Shown here: piece after piece, positions 11,040-22,630 of the stretch | Layout of the letters: each line of letters opens with the position of its first letter | Numbering within the stretch: position 1 is the first letter of the stretch | Assembly (NCBI GenBank): GCA_014281115.1 | Contig: JACONQ010000006.1 | Span: forward strand, 620,001 to 684,000 | Length of the DNA stretch: 64,000 bases | Direction: 5' to 3' | Source: Laburnicola sp. R22_1 | Taxonomy: Eukaryota > Ascomycota > Dothideomycetes > Pleosporales > Didymosphaeriaceae | The notes under the pieces: generated by a model | Seen by the model: only the letters and a program-made list of their open reading frames with translations | Database searches by the model: none | Told to the model about the DNA's origin: nothing | Position numbers and translations under genes: made by a program

Positions 11040-12884
11040 CTATATAAGGATTTGCACTATATAGGGATTTGCACTATCTAAGCGAGTCTTACCTTCTTTA
11101 ACTACGTTCTACTCGCCACTATATTATCTAATTCTTCCTCTAGCACTTTAGATTAATTTTTAAACTTATTAGTTCTATTGCTGTTATTAGCTTCCTCTAC
11201 TAGCTGCTTTTATAGGCGGCTACATAGTTGTTTTGTAACTAGCGTCGCCTTAGCATTTTAAGCTACCCTAATATCTTTAGCGTACTATACACATATTTAC
11301 CCTCTAATTAGACTCTCTTTTCTTTAGTTCTTTTCTTTTATAACTAAAGTATCTAATTCTTCTCTTCTAGCTACTAATAAAGTAGAACTAGCTTAGCATT
11401 CTATATTTCTACTATATAGGTTACTTAGTTAATGTAGCACTTTACCTCTAATAAAAGCACTAGTACTTCTATAAGCATAGTATTAAGTTACACGTTTAAT
11501 TTGCAAAGCTTAGTACTATCTAAAGGCAAGCTTTTTAGTAGAGCAAAGTTTAGGTTGCCTTATCCTGTTAGTGTGCATGGCTTTAAGGCTTATTGTAGGT
11601 CTAATAAGAGTAGCTGCTTTAGGAACTTCCCTAGATCTAAAGGGATTAGGCTAGCTTCTTTCTATCTACTTAGGATATTATTAACTATAATAGCCTTCTT
11701 ATAAGCCCTTTTAAATATTTACACCTATTCTTAATATAAGATACGCTACTAGCTAAGTTAGAAGACCTAGTTAGTCTTAAATATGTGCGCACGCTTAAAT
11801 ATAGAGAATACCCTAATATTAAGTAGTTAAAGGATATGCGAGTAGTGTGGCAGTATAATACAAAAATTAATATTATTTTCTATATAGTGCGCAATACAAT
11901 TAGCTTAAATATAGCTTTTATAGCTATCTATAATTAAAAGTTATTAATAGGTAACTCCTTCCCTCTACATTAATAGCTTAAATATCTTAACTAGCTAATA
12001 TAGACTAAGTGCATTTAATATCTAGCTATTATTACTAACTCCCTAGTACTAGTTAATAGGTGCTTTAGGTAGAATCTAGCTTATATTAAGGTTCTGGCTC
12101 TTAAAGATAAGGAGTAGTAGAAGAGCTTAACTAGTAGCGTTAATGCATTTAATATTAGTTACCCACTTCTACTTTCCTCCTATAATCTTATTCTTTTAGT
12201 TATAGTTAACAGAAATAAGTACGCGCGTTATCTAGCTCTCTCTAACCCTAAAACCTAACTTATTTATATTCTATATATCTTAAAGTTTATATAAATACTT
12301 ATTAAATAGCGTAGTAATAGTATTAAACTAGTCTTTTACTACTTTAAACGTGGCTCTATTAAATTACGCGTTATCTAGCTAGTAGGCATAGATATTATAT
12401 ATTATAGAGTAGCAATTTAGGAAGTAATACATCTATTTGTAGCTAATAGGCGTAGTTGTTTTAGTAATAGCTTTAGATTTAGAGTTTTATTAGACGCGAC
12501 GTGCGCGTAGTAATTTTGCTATCTTTAGTAATAATAATAGTAAAAGAGGCGTTCTAGCTACAGTATAATGTATAATCTATCTAATTAATAATTTCTCTTC
12601 TATAATTAAGAGGATTTGTTAGTGTACAGTAGCCTATAAGTGTAATTATTCTCTAGCCATTCTCTAGCTTAAAGTATAACGCAAAACTTTAAAGTGCGTA
12701 GTAGTAGTATATAGTCTAGAAAAGTCTCCTTTTTTAATTGCTTAGATTATATCTTGTATCTTAGATTTGTTTTAAGTCGCCTTAGAGCTTTTTCTATAGC
12801 CTATAGCAAAAGTTATAGGGTTACAAAGTAGGTAAATCTAACTTAAATAGTGCAAATACCTATATAGTGCAAATCCCCATACAG
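11040..12884 (-). mobile_element. Pogo/Fot1-type DNA transposon, second family, RIP-inactivated
   Basis: Flanked by TA on both sides, with inverted ends of about 45 bp in which GGATTTGCACTAT-type motifs occur twice in each end. The minus strand encodes a degenerate DDE_1 transposase: LLIIDSYKSY (from the IDGH-type motif) near 11,930 and, about 35 codons later, LPHYSHIL matching the PPHSSHxLQPLD region. Many stops. The TA at 11,038 lies just after a family A end fragment, so this is a nested insertion. The plus-strand reading frame at 11,501-11,704 is a shadow. Confidence 0.75.
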
Positions 12885-14299
12885 TACGTTAATACTATTA
12901 TATAGTAATATTAAAACCTTAATACTTTTAGGTGCCCTTACCTTTATAGTGTATAGACACTAGTAACCTTTTATTTTTAAGATTACTATTAGTGGTTCTT
13001 CCTTCCTTTATATAAACTATCTACTTACTAGTGTTTACTCTATTTATATATTATTCTTCTATTTATATATCCTCTAATCTTGCTAGACTACTCTAGTTAG
13101 CAGAAAGATTCTATTAAGTAACTATTTATTATACTTTGCTGCTATTTATTAGAGGCGCGATTAGGCTTATTAAGAGTAGAGTAGCTATTTAGCTAATAGT
13201 AGTTAAGAGTAAGATTATATAATTAATAATATAATTGCAGTAATAATATATTATTTATTTAGAGCCCTTTTACTTAGTTTATTCCTTATATAATAAATAG
13301 ACCTACTTATCTTATCTATTTAGGTAGCAATATTAGATAATTATACAATATTAGATAAGGGGAAGATAAACACTAATAAGCGGTAGGAATTAAGACTTTA
13401 AATAAAAGGAAGAGATATAGAAGGTAGGCTTTTTATTTATTCTTCTTTTTTTTATCTTTTACTTTAAATATCTCTCTATATATATCTTTTCTCTCTAGCT
13501 CTTTCCTCTTTTTATTAAACTAATCCCCTATTTGTATAGTGCTAAACTGTATCCCTTATTACATAATACTAACTTAGTGTAGATAATAGCGCTTATACTA
13601 GTAGGTCTTAACTAGCTAGGCCTTTTTAGCTTTAATACTAATCTAGTAGCTCTTTTAGGTAGAAGAATGCGTATTATATTTCTAACTAGTTCCTAGGCAA
13701 ATTATATATTTATTTAAGGCATCTTTATTAATATAAGTTTCTCTATTCTTTACTTTTATATAAATACTAATTATAGAAAATAGACCAAGAAGTTTCGTAT
13801 TGTATATCTGCCTTTGCATAATATTAATATTATTGTTATAGCTAGGATAGAATTATATATATAGGTTGCTAAGCTTATTTAATATAAAGCCTACTTTTAT
13901 ACGCTTTTTATTTCGTTGTAGAGTATTCTTAGGGGCAGTATATACACTTACTACTATAGTAGTAACTCTAGTCCTAGGCTCTTTACTAAGTATTATATAG
14001 TAGTAAACTTCTAGGTAGGATTATATAGTTTTTATATATAGTAAAGCTATAATGCTAGGTGCAATTATTATATAGAATAGGGCTAGATAGTAGGGTAGAC
14101 ACTTCTAGACATTATTTATAAGTACTAAAGTAAAAACTCCTTTCTAAATAAATATATACTATATCTTTTCTCTTTTCTATATAAATAATTAGATAGAAAA
14201 AAGCCTATTTTTGAGTAATTTCTGCGTGTAGAAAGAATTAAATAAATATATTATATAAAAGAATACATAAATAATAAAAAATAGTACTATATAAAGGCT
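12885..14299. other. AT-rich sequence, unclassified
   Basis: No convincing frame, motif or repeat end recognised on either strand. Composition is as in the surrounding RIP-altered repeats. It may include the 3' part and LTR of the minus-strand copia remnant that follows. Confidence 0.4.
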
Positions 14300-15900
14300 A
14301 GGGAGAGCTTATATAGGCAGGCTTAAGGCGATCTACTAATGCTTTAATAGTAATTATTAAGATATTACTAGAGATTAAGAACTCTAGAGCCTAGTTTGAG
14401 GCCTTCTTTATATAGGCATTAGTAAGATTGTCCTTTCTATTAATTTATTTAATCTTAAAAATCTTACAGGACTTATACAATTTACGGCATAATATAATTT
14501 TAATTATAAGGCGCTTTTTATTTATAGTTCCTAGGCGTATAAAGTAGTTATAAAGAGACTTTAAATCTATAAAAATAATTATAGAAATTAGCGATAGACT
14601 AAGCGTATGTATAATCTTCTAGAGGGTTATATTAATAGTAATAGTATTATTAAACCCTCCTACTATACTATATAGCTTCCTAGTAAGAACGCTCTTTATT
14701 ACTTTCTTACACTTAGTTAAATTCTAGTATATAATATTTACTAGAATTTTAAAGTTATTGCTATTACCTATATAATGCTTATTACCTAGAGTAATTAGAA
14801 ATTCTAGCTATAAGCTTAGGTCCTTATTATTAGCAAATAAGCTATTAGTAAAGATAAATAGCTTTATATAATAAAATCTAATAGTATAAAGGTAAAACCG
14901 CGCTTACTATTACTAATCTACTATTAGATTTATATATTTAATATCTTAGTATCTTTATATGAGAATAATATAGTCTAAGGAGTAATAGATAAATTAAATA
15001 CAGCTTTTAGCTAGCATATAGATGCAATATAGACGTCTCTTACACGCTACTCTATATGCCTTTAAGTACCATTCTTATCTTTAGAATTAATTGTATAAAG
15101 GCCTTTTACTTAACCTTTATATATAAGAACTATAATATTATATATAAGCTAAATTCTTTTACTATTAAACTTAATAGGCTAATCCTTAGCAAGAATAGTT
15201 TTATTCTTTGCATAAAAGACTGCTTTTTTAGCTCTTGTTCTTCTTTTTATACGAAGTTCTTATTAACAATACTAAGGGTATTATTTATTTATAGACTAGT
15301 AATTCTAAAGGTATACCCCTCTTTATTAGTAATAAGTAGAGATAGGTTATATAATAAAGTCTTTATACTAAGTTTCTCTTTATAGTAGTTATTATAAGTC
15401 TTAAACTAGCAGAGACCTAATTTAACTATACTATAAAGTAGCTATATAATATAAAAGATTATATTTTATAGAAAGTTTATGCGTAGTTTCTTAGGTAGTC
15501 TAGTATAGAGCGTATAATTTAGCTTATTAGTAGACTAATTATAGGCCTAAGTAATATCTCTTAGCTTAAAATATATTCTATATATTGCCTAAAGGCTTGC
15601 TTCTAATATAAGAAGTAGTTGCTAGCTTATTCTTTAAATACTAGATAATTAAGTAAAAATCTTATTCTTCTTTTTATTAGAGTGGCTAGTAAACATAAAA
15701 CAGAATTTCTTATATATTTAAGTAGTCTTATCTTTTACTTCTTATATAAGACGGTAATAAAGAAAAATAAGCTAGAATCTTAGATTTAGTAAGCGAAGTG
15801 GATAAGCTTGCTATATAGGAAAAGAGGCTAAAGGGCTAAACTATATATACGCTTATCTCGCTTATATCTCGCTAACCCTTTTATTAACACCTTAAAACGC
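14300..15900 (-). mobile_element. Ty1/copia pol remnant (RNase H and upstream part), minus strand
   Basis: On the minus strand a stop-riddled frame shows the copia RNase H region: IFTNSLFANNKDLSL, then SVLTRKLYSIVGGFNN, then IIIFIDLKSLYNYFIRLGT (the TDSKSLxDCLxKLGT motif), then a degenerate relative of WIDGxDNPADAMTKA. The RT would lie upstream, about 14,900-15,900, but is too altered to place. The RNase H signature differs from the copia element at the window start, so this is another lineage. The 109-codon plus-strand frame at 15,056-15,385 is antisense noise. Confidence 0.7.
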
Positions 15901-16648
15901 TTTTATGTATCTACAACGTAGAAGGGATAACTACTATTATTGTAATATTTTTATTAGAAATCCCTTAGTCGTAAAAAAACAAACAAATTATATACGCTTA
16001 TAGAAAAGAAGTAAGGCTAAAATAATACTACTTATATAATTATAGGCACGTAATTACACCTAGTTAGAGCCTTATTTCTATAATATACCTCTTAGGTAGG
16101 CTATATAATTAGCGCGTCTACTTATATAATAAGACTTAAAATAATCCTACCTCGAATTAGCTTATATATTAAGTACCTAACTAAGCGACCAATTATTTAT
16201 AATAGCGCAATTTCTTAAGCGTTTATAGTTTTATAAGCCTATAATAGCCCTATATTAATAATAAACTCTACTTATCTACTCTTTATCTTTTCTCTTAATT
16301 CCTCTAGTTAGTTTTTCTATAGGTGTAAGTTAATTATCCCTACCTTCTATTTTTCGCTTAACAATTATTAACTATTAACTAGAATGTGTAGAATATACTA
16401 ATTTATAAGTCTATAAAATTATAAGCAAAACTTAGTTAATAAAAGCTTAAGCGCAAGGCTAAAAAGTTATAAGAATAGATTACTTAACTTCTCTCTCTAA
16501 TACACCACTCTAGTTGCCTATTAAATTAGGCTTATAGTTTTTTTTTGCGACTAAGTGGTTTCTAATAAAAATATTACAATAATAGCAGTTATTTCTCCTA
16601 CTGTTATTAATATAAAAAAGCGTTTTAAGGTATTTAACAAAAAGGATA
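15876..16648. repeat. Family C inverted pair (copies C6 and C7), ends outward
   Basis: C6 (plus, about 15,876-15,980) and C7 (minus, about 16,534-16,648) are arranged with their CCTTTT ends outward, bracketing about 550 bp. This is opposite to the C1/C2 and C4/C5 pairs. It could be one element of about 770 bp with long inverted ends, or two independent copies. No coding sequence recognised inside. Confidence 0.5.
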
Positions 16649-16997
16649 ATTAGGCTTATAGTAAGGGCTCTGCTAATCCTCTAAGTATATATATAATAAC
16701 TAAGAAGAAGGCATTAATATAACTACGCGCTTAATCTATAACGTCTAATTAATCTAAGCCTATTAAGAAGCCTCTCTAATCACGTAAGAAAACTCCATAG
16801 TTAAAAGATAATAATTAGGTTGCCCCTGCAGCTAAACCTCTAAGTAAAAATAAGTCCTTAATTAATTCTAAAACTCCTATTAGTAAGAAGAGTAAGAAAG
16901 ATAAGCTTAGTTTAGCTTCTACTTAAATATATAGTCCTAAGCATAGGTATTTATATATTAGATACTTTAAATCTAGTCTTTTTAGTAGCTTAGATAG

Positions 16998-17249
16998 TGT
17001 AATAGTTCTGTGATAGCCTCCCTACTAAGCACATCCTATTACCTCTTTTATATATTCTATTTCCCCCTATCTGCGCCTTTTACCTTCTTAAAGGCGTCTT
17101 TTCTAGTTAGTATTAGTGTATAGCTAGTGTAGGCCTATACCCTATGCTGCCCTCTATATAAAAAAGGGCCCCCTATATCTCTTTCTTATCTACTATCTTA
17201 GAATAGTATTAATTTAACTAGCTTTTTTCACTATTTTAGCTATCTCTAA
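16998..17249 (+). repeat. 5' LTR (252 bp)
   Basis: Same length as the LTR at 22,379-22,630. It contains the promoter-like TATA region and ends near TATCTCTAA. The differences from the right LTR that I compared are mostly C/T or G/A changes. Confidence 0.75.
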
Positions 17250-17384
17250 TAGGTTAGCCCTATAAGGCTGTGTACCGCCCTTATATTATTCTAAAATTAA
17301 CCTTTTTATTTAGCTATAGATAGTAATATAATATCTACTCTTTTCTTAAGACGCTACCTATAGGCGATAAAATTAGTAGAAGTT

Positions 17385-17950
17385 TTACTTTATTTGTTAC
17401 TAGTTATACTAAGTAGTTATTATACTACACTAAGATCTATAAGGCTACTATTATAACTTTTTTACCCACTATAAGTAGGTAAGAGTGTATTAGTTTATTA
17501 GTTACTAGTTATACTAGGTAGTTATTACACTGCGCTAAGGTCTATAAGACTACTATTATGACTTCTCTACTTACTATAAGTAGGTAAAAGTATATTAGTT
17601 TATTAGTTACTAGTTATGCTAAGTAGTTATTATACTACGCTAAGGTCTATTAAAAGAGGCTAGTTCTATACTCCTCTGCCTACTATTAGTTAGTAAGAGT
17701 GCATTAGTTTATTAGTTACTAGTTATACTAGGCAGTTACTATACTATACTAAAGTCTATATAGCTTTCTCTTACAGCGTTGTACCGTATACTAAAAGGTC
17801 TGCGATGTTTCTCTTCCTAATACTAAAGTCTATTAAAAAAAGCTACTTTTATACTTCTCTACCTACTATAAGTTAGTAAGGATGTATTAGTTTATTAGTT
17901 ACTAGTTATACTAGGCAGTCGCTATACTACGCTAAGGTCTATTTAAAAGC
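17385..17950 (+). repeat. Tandem array, five units of about 103-110 bp
   Basis: Units begin near 17,385, 17,489, 17,592, 17,702 and 17,885 and share TTATTAGTTACTAGTTAT. The fourth interval is 183 bp because a 60-bp family B minimal copy with a 14-bp target duplication (74 bp extra) has inserted there; without it the unit is 109 bp. The array lies between the 5' LTR and the gag-like region, so it is probably part of the element's leader. Confidence 0.75.
17760..17819 (-). mobile_element. Family B minimal copy (60 bp) with 14-bp target duplication
   Basis: The 60-bp insert carries the family B end (reverse of GAGAAACATCGCAGACC). It is flanked by perfect 14-bp repeats ATACTAAAGTCTAT at 17,746-17,759 and 17,820-17,833. 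A second 60-bp copy with the same arrangement is at 47,104-47,163. Confidence 0.75.
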
Positions 17951-20509
17951 CTACTCTAAAAGTTCTAATATTCTAAAATTAAATAATAATTAATAATTAA
18001 TAAATAGTAACTATCGCGCTACATCCTATAGAGCTAACTCGTATAATAACTACCTTTTAGCGCTATTACAGCAAGGGCATAAGGCTTAGAGCGAAAGTAA
18101 TTAGAGTTAAGCTATAGTAGTAATATAGAGATTAAAGTTTTATATATTTTATTTTATAGTTTATCTTTTCCCTAATTGTTTCTTAGCTTAGACTATATGC
18201 TAGCTCGTACGCTATATAAGATCTGCTACCTTAGATCTATTTGCTATACCCTCTTTATACTTCTACTTTACTTAATCTTGCTATTACCTATACTATAGTA
18301 AACTGCTACTCTTTAATTTAGGAGACTTCTTCTAGAATATTCTCTAAGTCCTCTTAACTCCTAAATAATTCTATAATAGATAATACAGCGGGAGACATTT
18401 ATATGCACTCTACTAATAATAGTTTATATAATATTTATTATAAAATTCCCCTACTTATCCCTACTAGTAATCTATTATCTATTAAGTATCGAAAGTAGTC
18501 TATGGCTACTTTTAAAATAACTAGTTGCTTTACCCCTAGCCTTATAAAAAGAAAAGTATTATTAAACTACTAAGAAAGGTCTACCCTAATAGAATTTCTT
18601 ATAAGGCTTCTAAGCATAATTAAAATATTGCTATACTTAAAGTAAATTAGCTTGACAATAAAGTTTTGCTAGCAAACTTTAAGTAGCTTATATACTAAGG
18701 TAAAGCTAAACTTAAAGCTACTAGAAAGTTTAGTACGTTTTTAGTATAATTTAAACTAGACTTATTACTCTAGTATAGTCTAGAAATAAAATAAATACTT
18801 ACTACCTATTAGCTTTAGGCTTTATATTACTTTTCTTAAGGCCTACTTTTAAAGATAGCACTAGATTTAGTAGCTAGGGCTATTATAAAGTCTAAAGATA
18901 ACCCTATATAGGAAAGTATTATTTAGGCTTTATATAAGCTCGCTAATATATTTAAATAAGCTTTTACTATACTTAAGGTATAGATACTTTATACTATAAT
19001 ATATATAATAAAGGAAGGATCCTAATTCTAGTCTAATAGTTCTAATAACGCTACTATTAGAGTAGACTTATTTACCCCTAATAAAGCTCTTCCTTCTATT
19101 AAAAATACTTATAATTTATAGTACTGTACTTATATCTCCTTAAAAAACTCTAGCCTAAAAATACCTACTTTACTCTATAGTTTACGCTGCTTTTATATAG
19201 CTAAGTAAAGCTTATTTTACCTAGTTACGCCCTAGCGTGCGCTCTAATATCTGCCCTAATATTTACTTTAGCTTATAGTGCCTATCCTATATTTAGATAA
19301 AACCCTTTACTACTTTCTAGTACTTAAGTATATATAAACTAAGCTTACTACTAGCAACTAAATAGATATACTTCAAGGCAGATATACTTCTACTATCCCT
19401 AGTATATTTAATCTAAAACACTCTATAAAGCTACCTAACATTAATAAGTACTATAAAAAGGATTAATCTAGCCCTAGTATTAAACATTAGCTAGAGGATA
19501 TGCGTAATACGCTCTAGGTAAATATAGACTATTACTAAGGTAATAACTATATAAAAAATTAAGGCAACCTTATAAAAGCTATACTTAGCTACTTTAAAGT
19601 CATATCTTAAGAGATTATATAAAATTAGTATTAAATAAATTAGCCCTTTAATAAAGATTATAGACCTAAATTACTTTTTAAATTTCTAAAAAAGACTTAC
19701 TATAATCCTTTTGCTTCCTAATAGGCATATAAGAAGTTTTATAAGCTCTTCTTCTCTAATAGAATAGACACCTAAATATTTCTATAAGTTTTTAAGAGCC
19801 TAGCTAGAAAGGGTAGACTAGACGCAAAGACCTAGAAGAATAAATTATAACTTAAGTTAATTAGAAGTCTTAAGTTAATGCTCTAGAAAGTGATAAAAGA
19901 TCTTAATATTAACTACTTAGTAATTAAATACTAGATAACTATAGCTAGCTGTACTCTTTAAGATAATAATATAATAAACTCTTTTTAGGCGCATACAAAG
20001 ACTTTTTCTAAGGTATTACCCTTTAGATTAAAGCTTTTATATATAGTAACAAAAAAATAAACACTCTATTCTAAACTAACTTCTTCTGTTTTAACTTTTT
20101 ATAATTAGACTAAGATATAGTGGATAAAGAATAATGCCTGCTTTAGCTATAGTAAAAAGCTAGAAGGTAGACACTTATGCTACTACCCTAAAGCAGCTAT
20201 AGAAGTAAATATTGAAGTAGAGAATAATCTTAATTTAAATAAACTTAGTATTGCCTACTACTCTAATTTAAAAGAAGGTAATTTATTAGATAATCAGGCT
20301 TTAAATATATACTACTAGACTACTCTAACTTAGTAGCCTATATAGGAGCTACTAAACTAATTAATTTAGAGAAACTATAATTTTAACTATAAAATATAAA
20401 TACTAAACTAAAATTGCTACCTATAGGTAGTAAGACTATAAAAGTTTCTAAACTATTTAAAGGCCTATAATTAGTTATACTAGTACAAATTATATTCTAA
20501 AAATTAGCT

Positions 20510-20780
20510 TTTAGGTTATAAGCCTTAATAGACACTAGTGCTAGCACTTATAACCTTATTATTTTAAGGTATATAAAGGTAGTATAAAAATAGCTTAAAG
20601 CTAAACTCCTTTACCTAAAAACACTAATCCCCTTTAAGAACTTTGTAGAAAAGAGAAGTGTAAAAGTAGATACCTATTTTATAGCCTAGCTTAATATTAA
20701 TAAATATAGTATTACTATATAGTTTATTTTTTATAAAATAGAGGACTACAATCTTATTATTAGTAGGAAGTTTTTTAAGT
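20510..20780 (+). pseudogene. Retroviral-type aspartic protease domain, RIP-inactivated
   Basis: One frame reads ALIDTSASTYNLI and, about 65 codons later, DYNLIISRKFF. In the family the first motif is (A/L)IDTGAS and the second I(I/L)G; here the Gly positions read Ser, as single G-to-A changes would produce. Interspersed stops show it is dead. It belongs to the LTR element 16,998-22,630 and follows its gag-like region. Confidence 0.6.
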
Positions 20781-22378
20781 AAGCTAACTACCTAGTTAAC
20801 ACTTAGAACCGCCGCTTTTATTTGAAAGTTAATAAGAATTTAACCTTTATTAGCAACTTTATTATACTATAGACTTCTTCTCTACTTAACCTTTTCTACT
20901 AGAATAACGTCACCTAATAGAATATTGTACTTAATAAGTAGGACTATACTCACTAAACAACTTACTTATTAAAAGCTAACTAAAAACTCTCTAAGGAGAT
21001 TTCTGTCTAGCTTCCTAGTCCTACTATCTTAGTTATTAGAACATACTTAGAGGCTTACTACTTACTAGAAACTAAGCTATAAGGATGCCTTTAATAGAAA
21101 TAGTAGCGTAGAGACTATATAGCTATTCTTCTTAGATAAAAAACTATTAAATAATAAATTACCTTTTAGTTATCTTATTTCTACTACTAAAGAAAGCTAC
21201 TAGTAAGACTAGTCCATAGGAATTATATAGTAGAATCTAGGTCTTACCTTTAATCCTAGACTTAGAGATTGTAAACCTACTAGAGAAGTTAATCTGTAAA
21301 TTAGACAGCTCTTACTAATAGAATAAACTATTTAATTAAAACTACCCTAGCTAGAATAATCTAGATTAGCACTCTTCTGCCCTACTAAATTGCTAATATA
21401 AAAGGAGAACTTAGTATTACTTACTATAGTAATAGCCTAGAAGATTATAATACTACCTGCTATAGTAGTAAATTAAAAAATAGAGAGCCTACCTATTATA
21501 ATAACCTTTCCAATAATAATCCTAAATTTACTAACCTAATTAATTCTAAGTCTAACTTCTTATAGAAAGGATACTTAGGCAATAAATTAGATAGTAAACT
21601 GCCTAATAAGATTTTCTAGAATACTAATAATTACAAGCTGCCTTCTAGCTATTAGCCTTTATTCTAATCTACTAGTTATCTAACTTATTCTATCTTTAGG
21701 GGCACCCTAAGCTACTAATAAAAGTACCCTAGTTTACTACTAGTTAAGTAACTTTTTAGCTAGCTAACTGTGCGTAGGCACCTATTGCTTTTAGTACCCT
21801 TACTTCTAGCTGTCCTCTTCCTAGCTAGCTAGCTTACTACTAATTTAGTAGCTTCTTAGCTATTATGCGCGCAGCACACCTATAACGTTTAGCACTTCTA
21901 CTTCTATCTCTAAACATCCCTACTACTACTAGTAGCCTCTATAGCTTTAGGAGCTGCTCTACCCTAATTAAAAACTATATAGTTAGGTTATTATGTTTTT
22001 TTAAAACACTTTTTTATAGTACTAGGAAACCTTATATAATATAATTATAGTAGCGCGTAATAAACTAACTAGAATTTTTTTAGCTAACTGCGTTTTTATA
22101 TAGTGTTAGAGCTAGAGATGCGCTTTATTAGCAAAATACTAAACGCTAAAATATAGTTTCTAATCTAGCACTAATTTACTCCTAATAACTTTTCTTAATA
22201 TCTCTACTAAATAGTAACTAAATTAAAACCTAAGACTACTATTAGAACTATAAGGGCCTATTACCCGTAGTGCAACCCTCTTAGGCCCTAAAATACTACT
22301 AGTTATATTAAAAATCTATTAAAATACTCTATTTTTACGTACTTTTATTGTTATTTTTAAACTTTAAAAGAGGAGTTA

Positions 22379-22630
22379 TATAATAGTTCTATGCTAGCCT
22401 TCCTACTAAGTATACTCTATTACCTTTCTTTGACACCCTATTCTTTTCTATCTACACCTTTTACCTTTCTAAAGGCGCCTTTCCTAGTTAGTATTAGTAT
22501 AGAGCTAGCGTAGGCCTATGTCCTATGCTACTCTTTATATAAAAAAGGGCCCCCTATATCCCTTTCTTATTTACTATCTTAGAATAGTATTAATTTAACT
22601 AGCTCTTTTAACTATTCTAGCTGTCCCTAA
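22379..22630 (+). repeat. 3' LTR (252 bp)
   Basis: Partner of the LTR at 16,998-17,249. The purine-rich AAAGAGGAGTTA just before it is a plausible plus-strand primer tract. Confidence 0.75.

Larger units (their letters stand above)
16998..22630 (+). mobile_element. LTR retrotransposon with gag-like region and protease, no visible RT
   Basis: Two direct repeats of 252 bp (16,998-17,249 and 22,379-22,630) share a TATA-like CTATATAAAAAAGGGCCCCC tract and start TGTAATAG / TATAATAG. A purine tract precedes the right one. Between them lie a tandem array (17,385-17,950), a long gag-like region with a possible Cys/His motif near 20,137-20,185 and an aspartic protease near 20,510-20,780. The protease motif ALIDTGAS reads ALIDTSAS, and a later YNLIISRKFF matches the flap/second-motif region. 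I see no reverse transcriptase, integrase or YxDD-type motif before the right LTR. Confidence 0.7.

Noticed and set aside
11501..11704. 67-codon plus-strand open frame
   Set aside because: Antisense to the pogo-type transposase remnant at 11,040-12,884; chance frame.
15056..15385. 109-codon plus-strand open frame
   Set aside because: It lies antisense to a copia pol remnant, is rich in residues expected from AT-rich DNA and has no motif.
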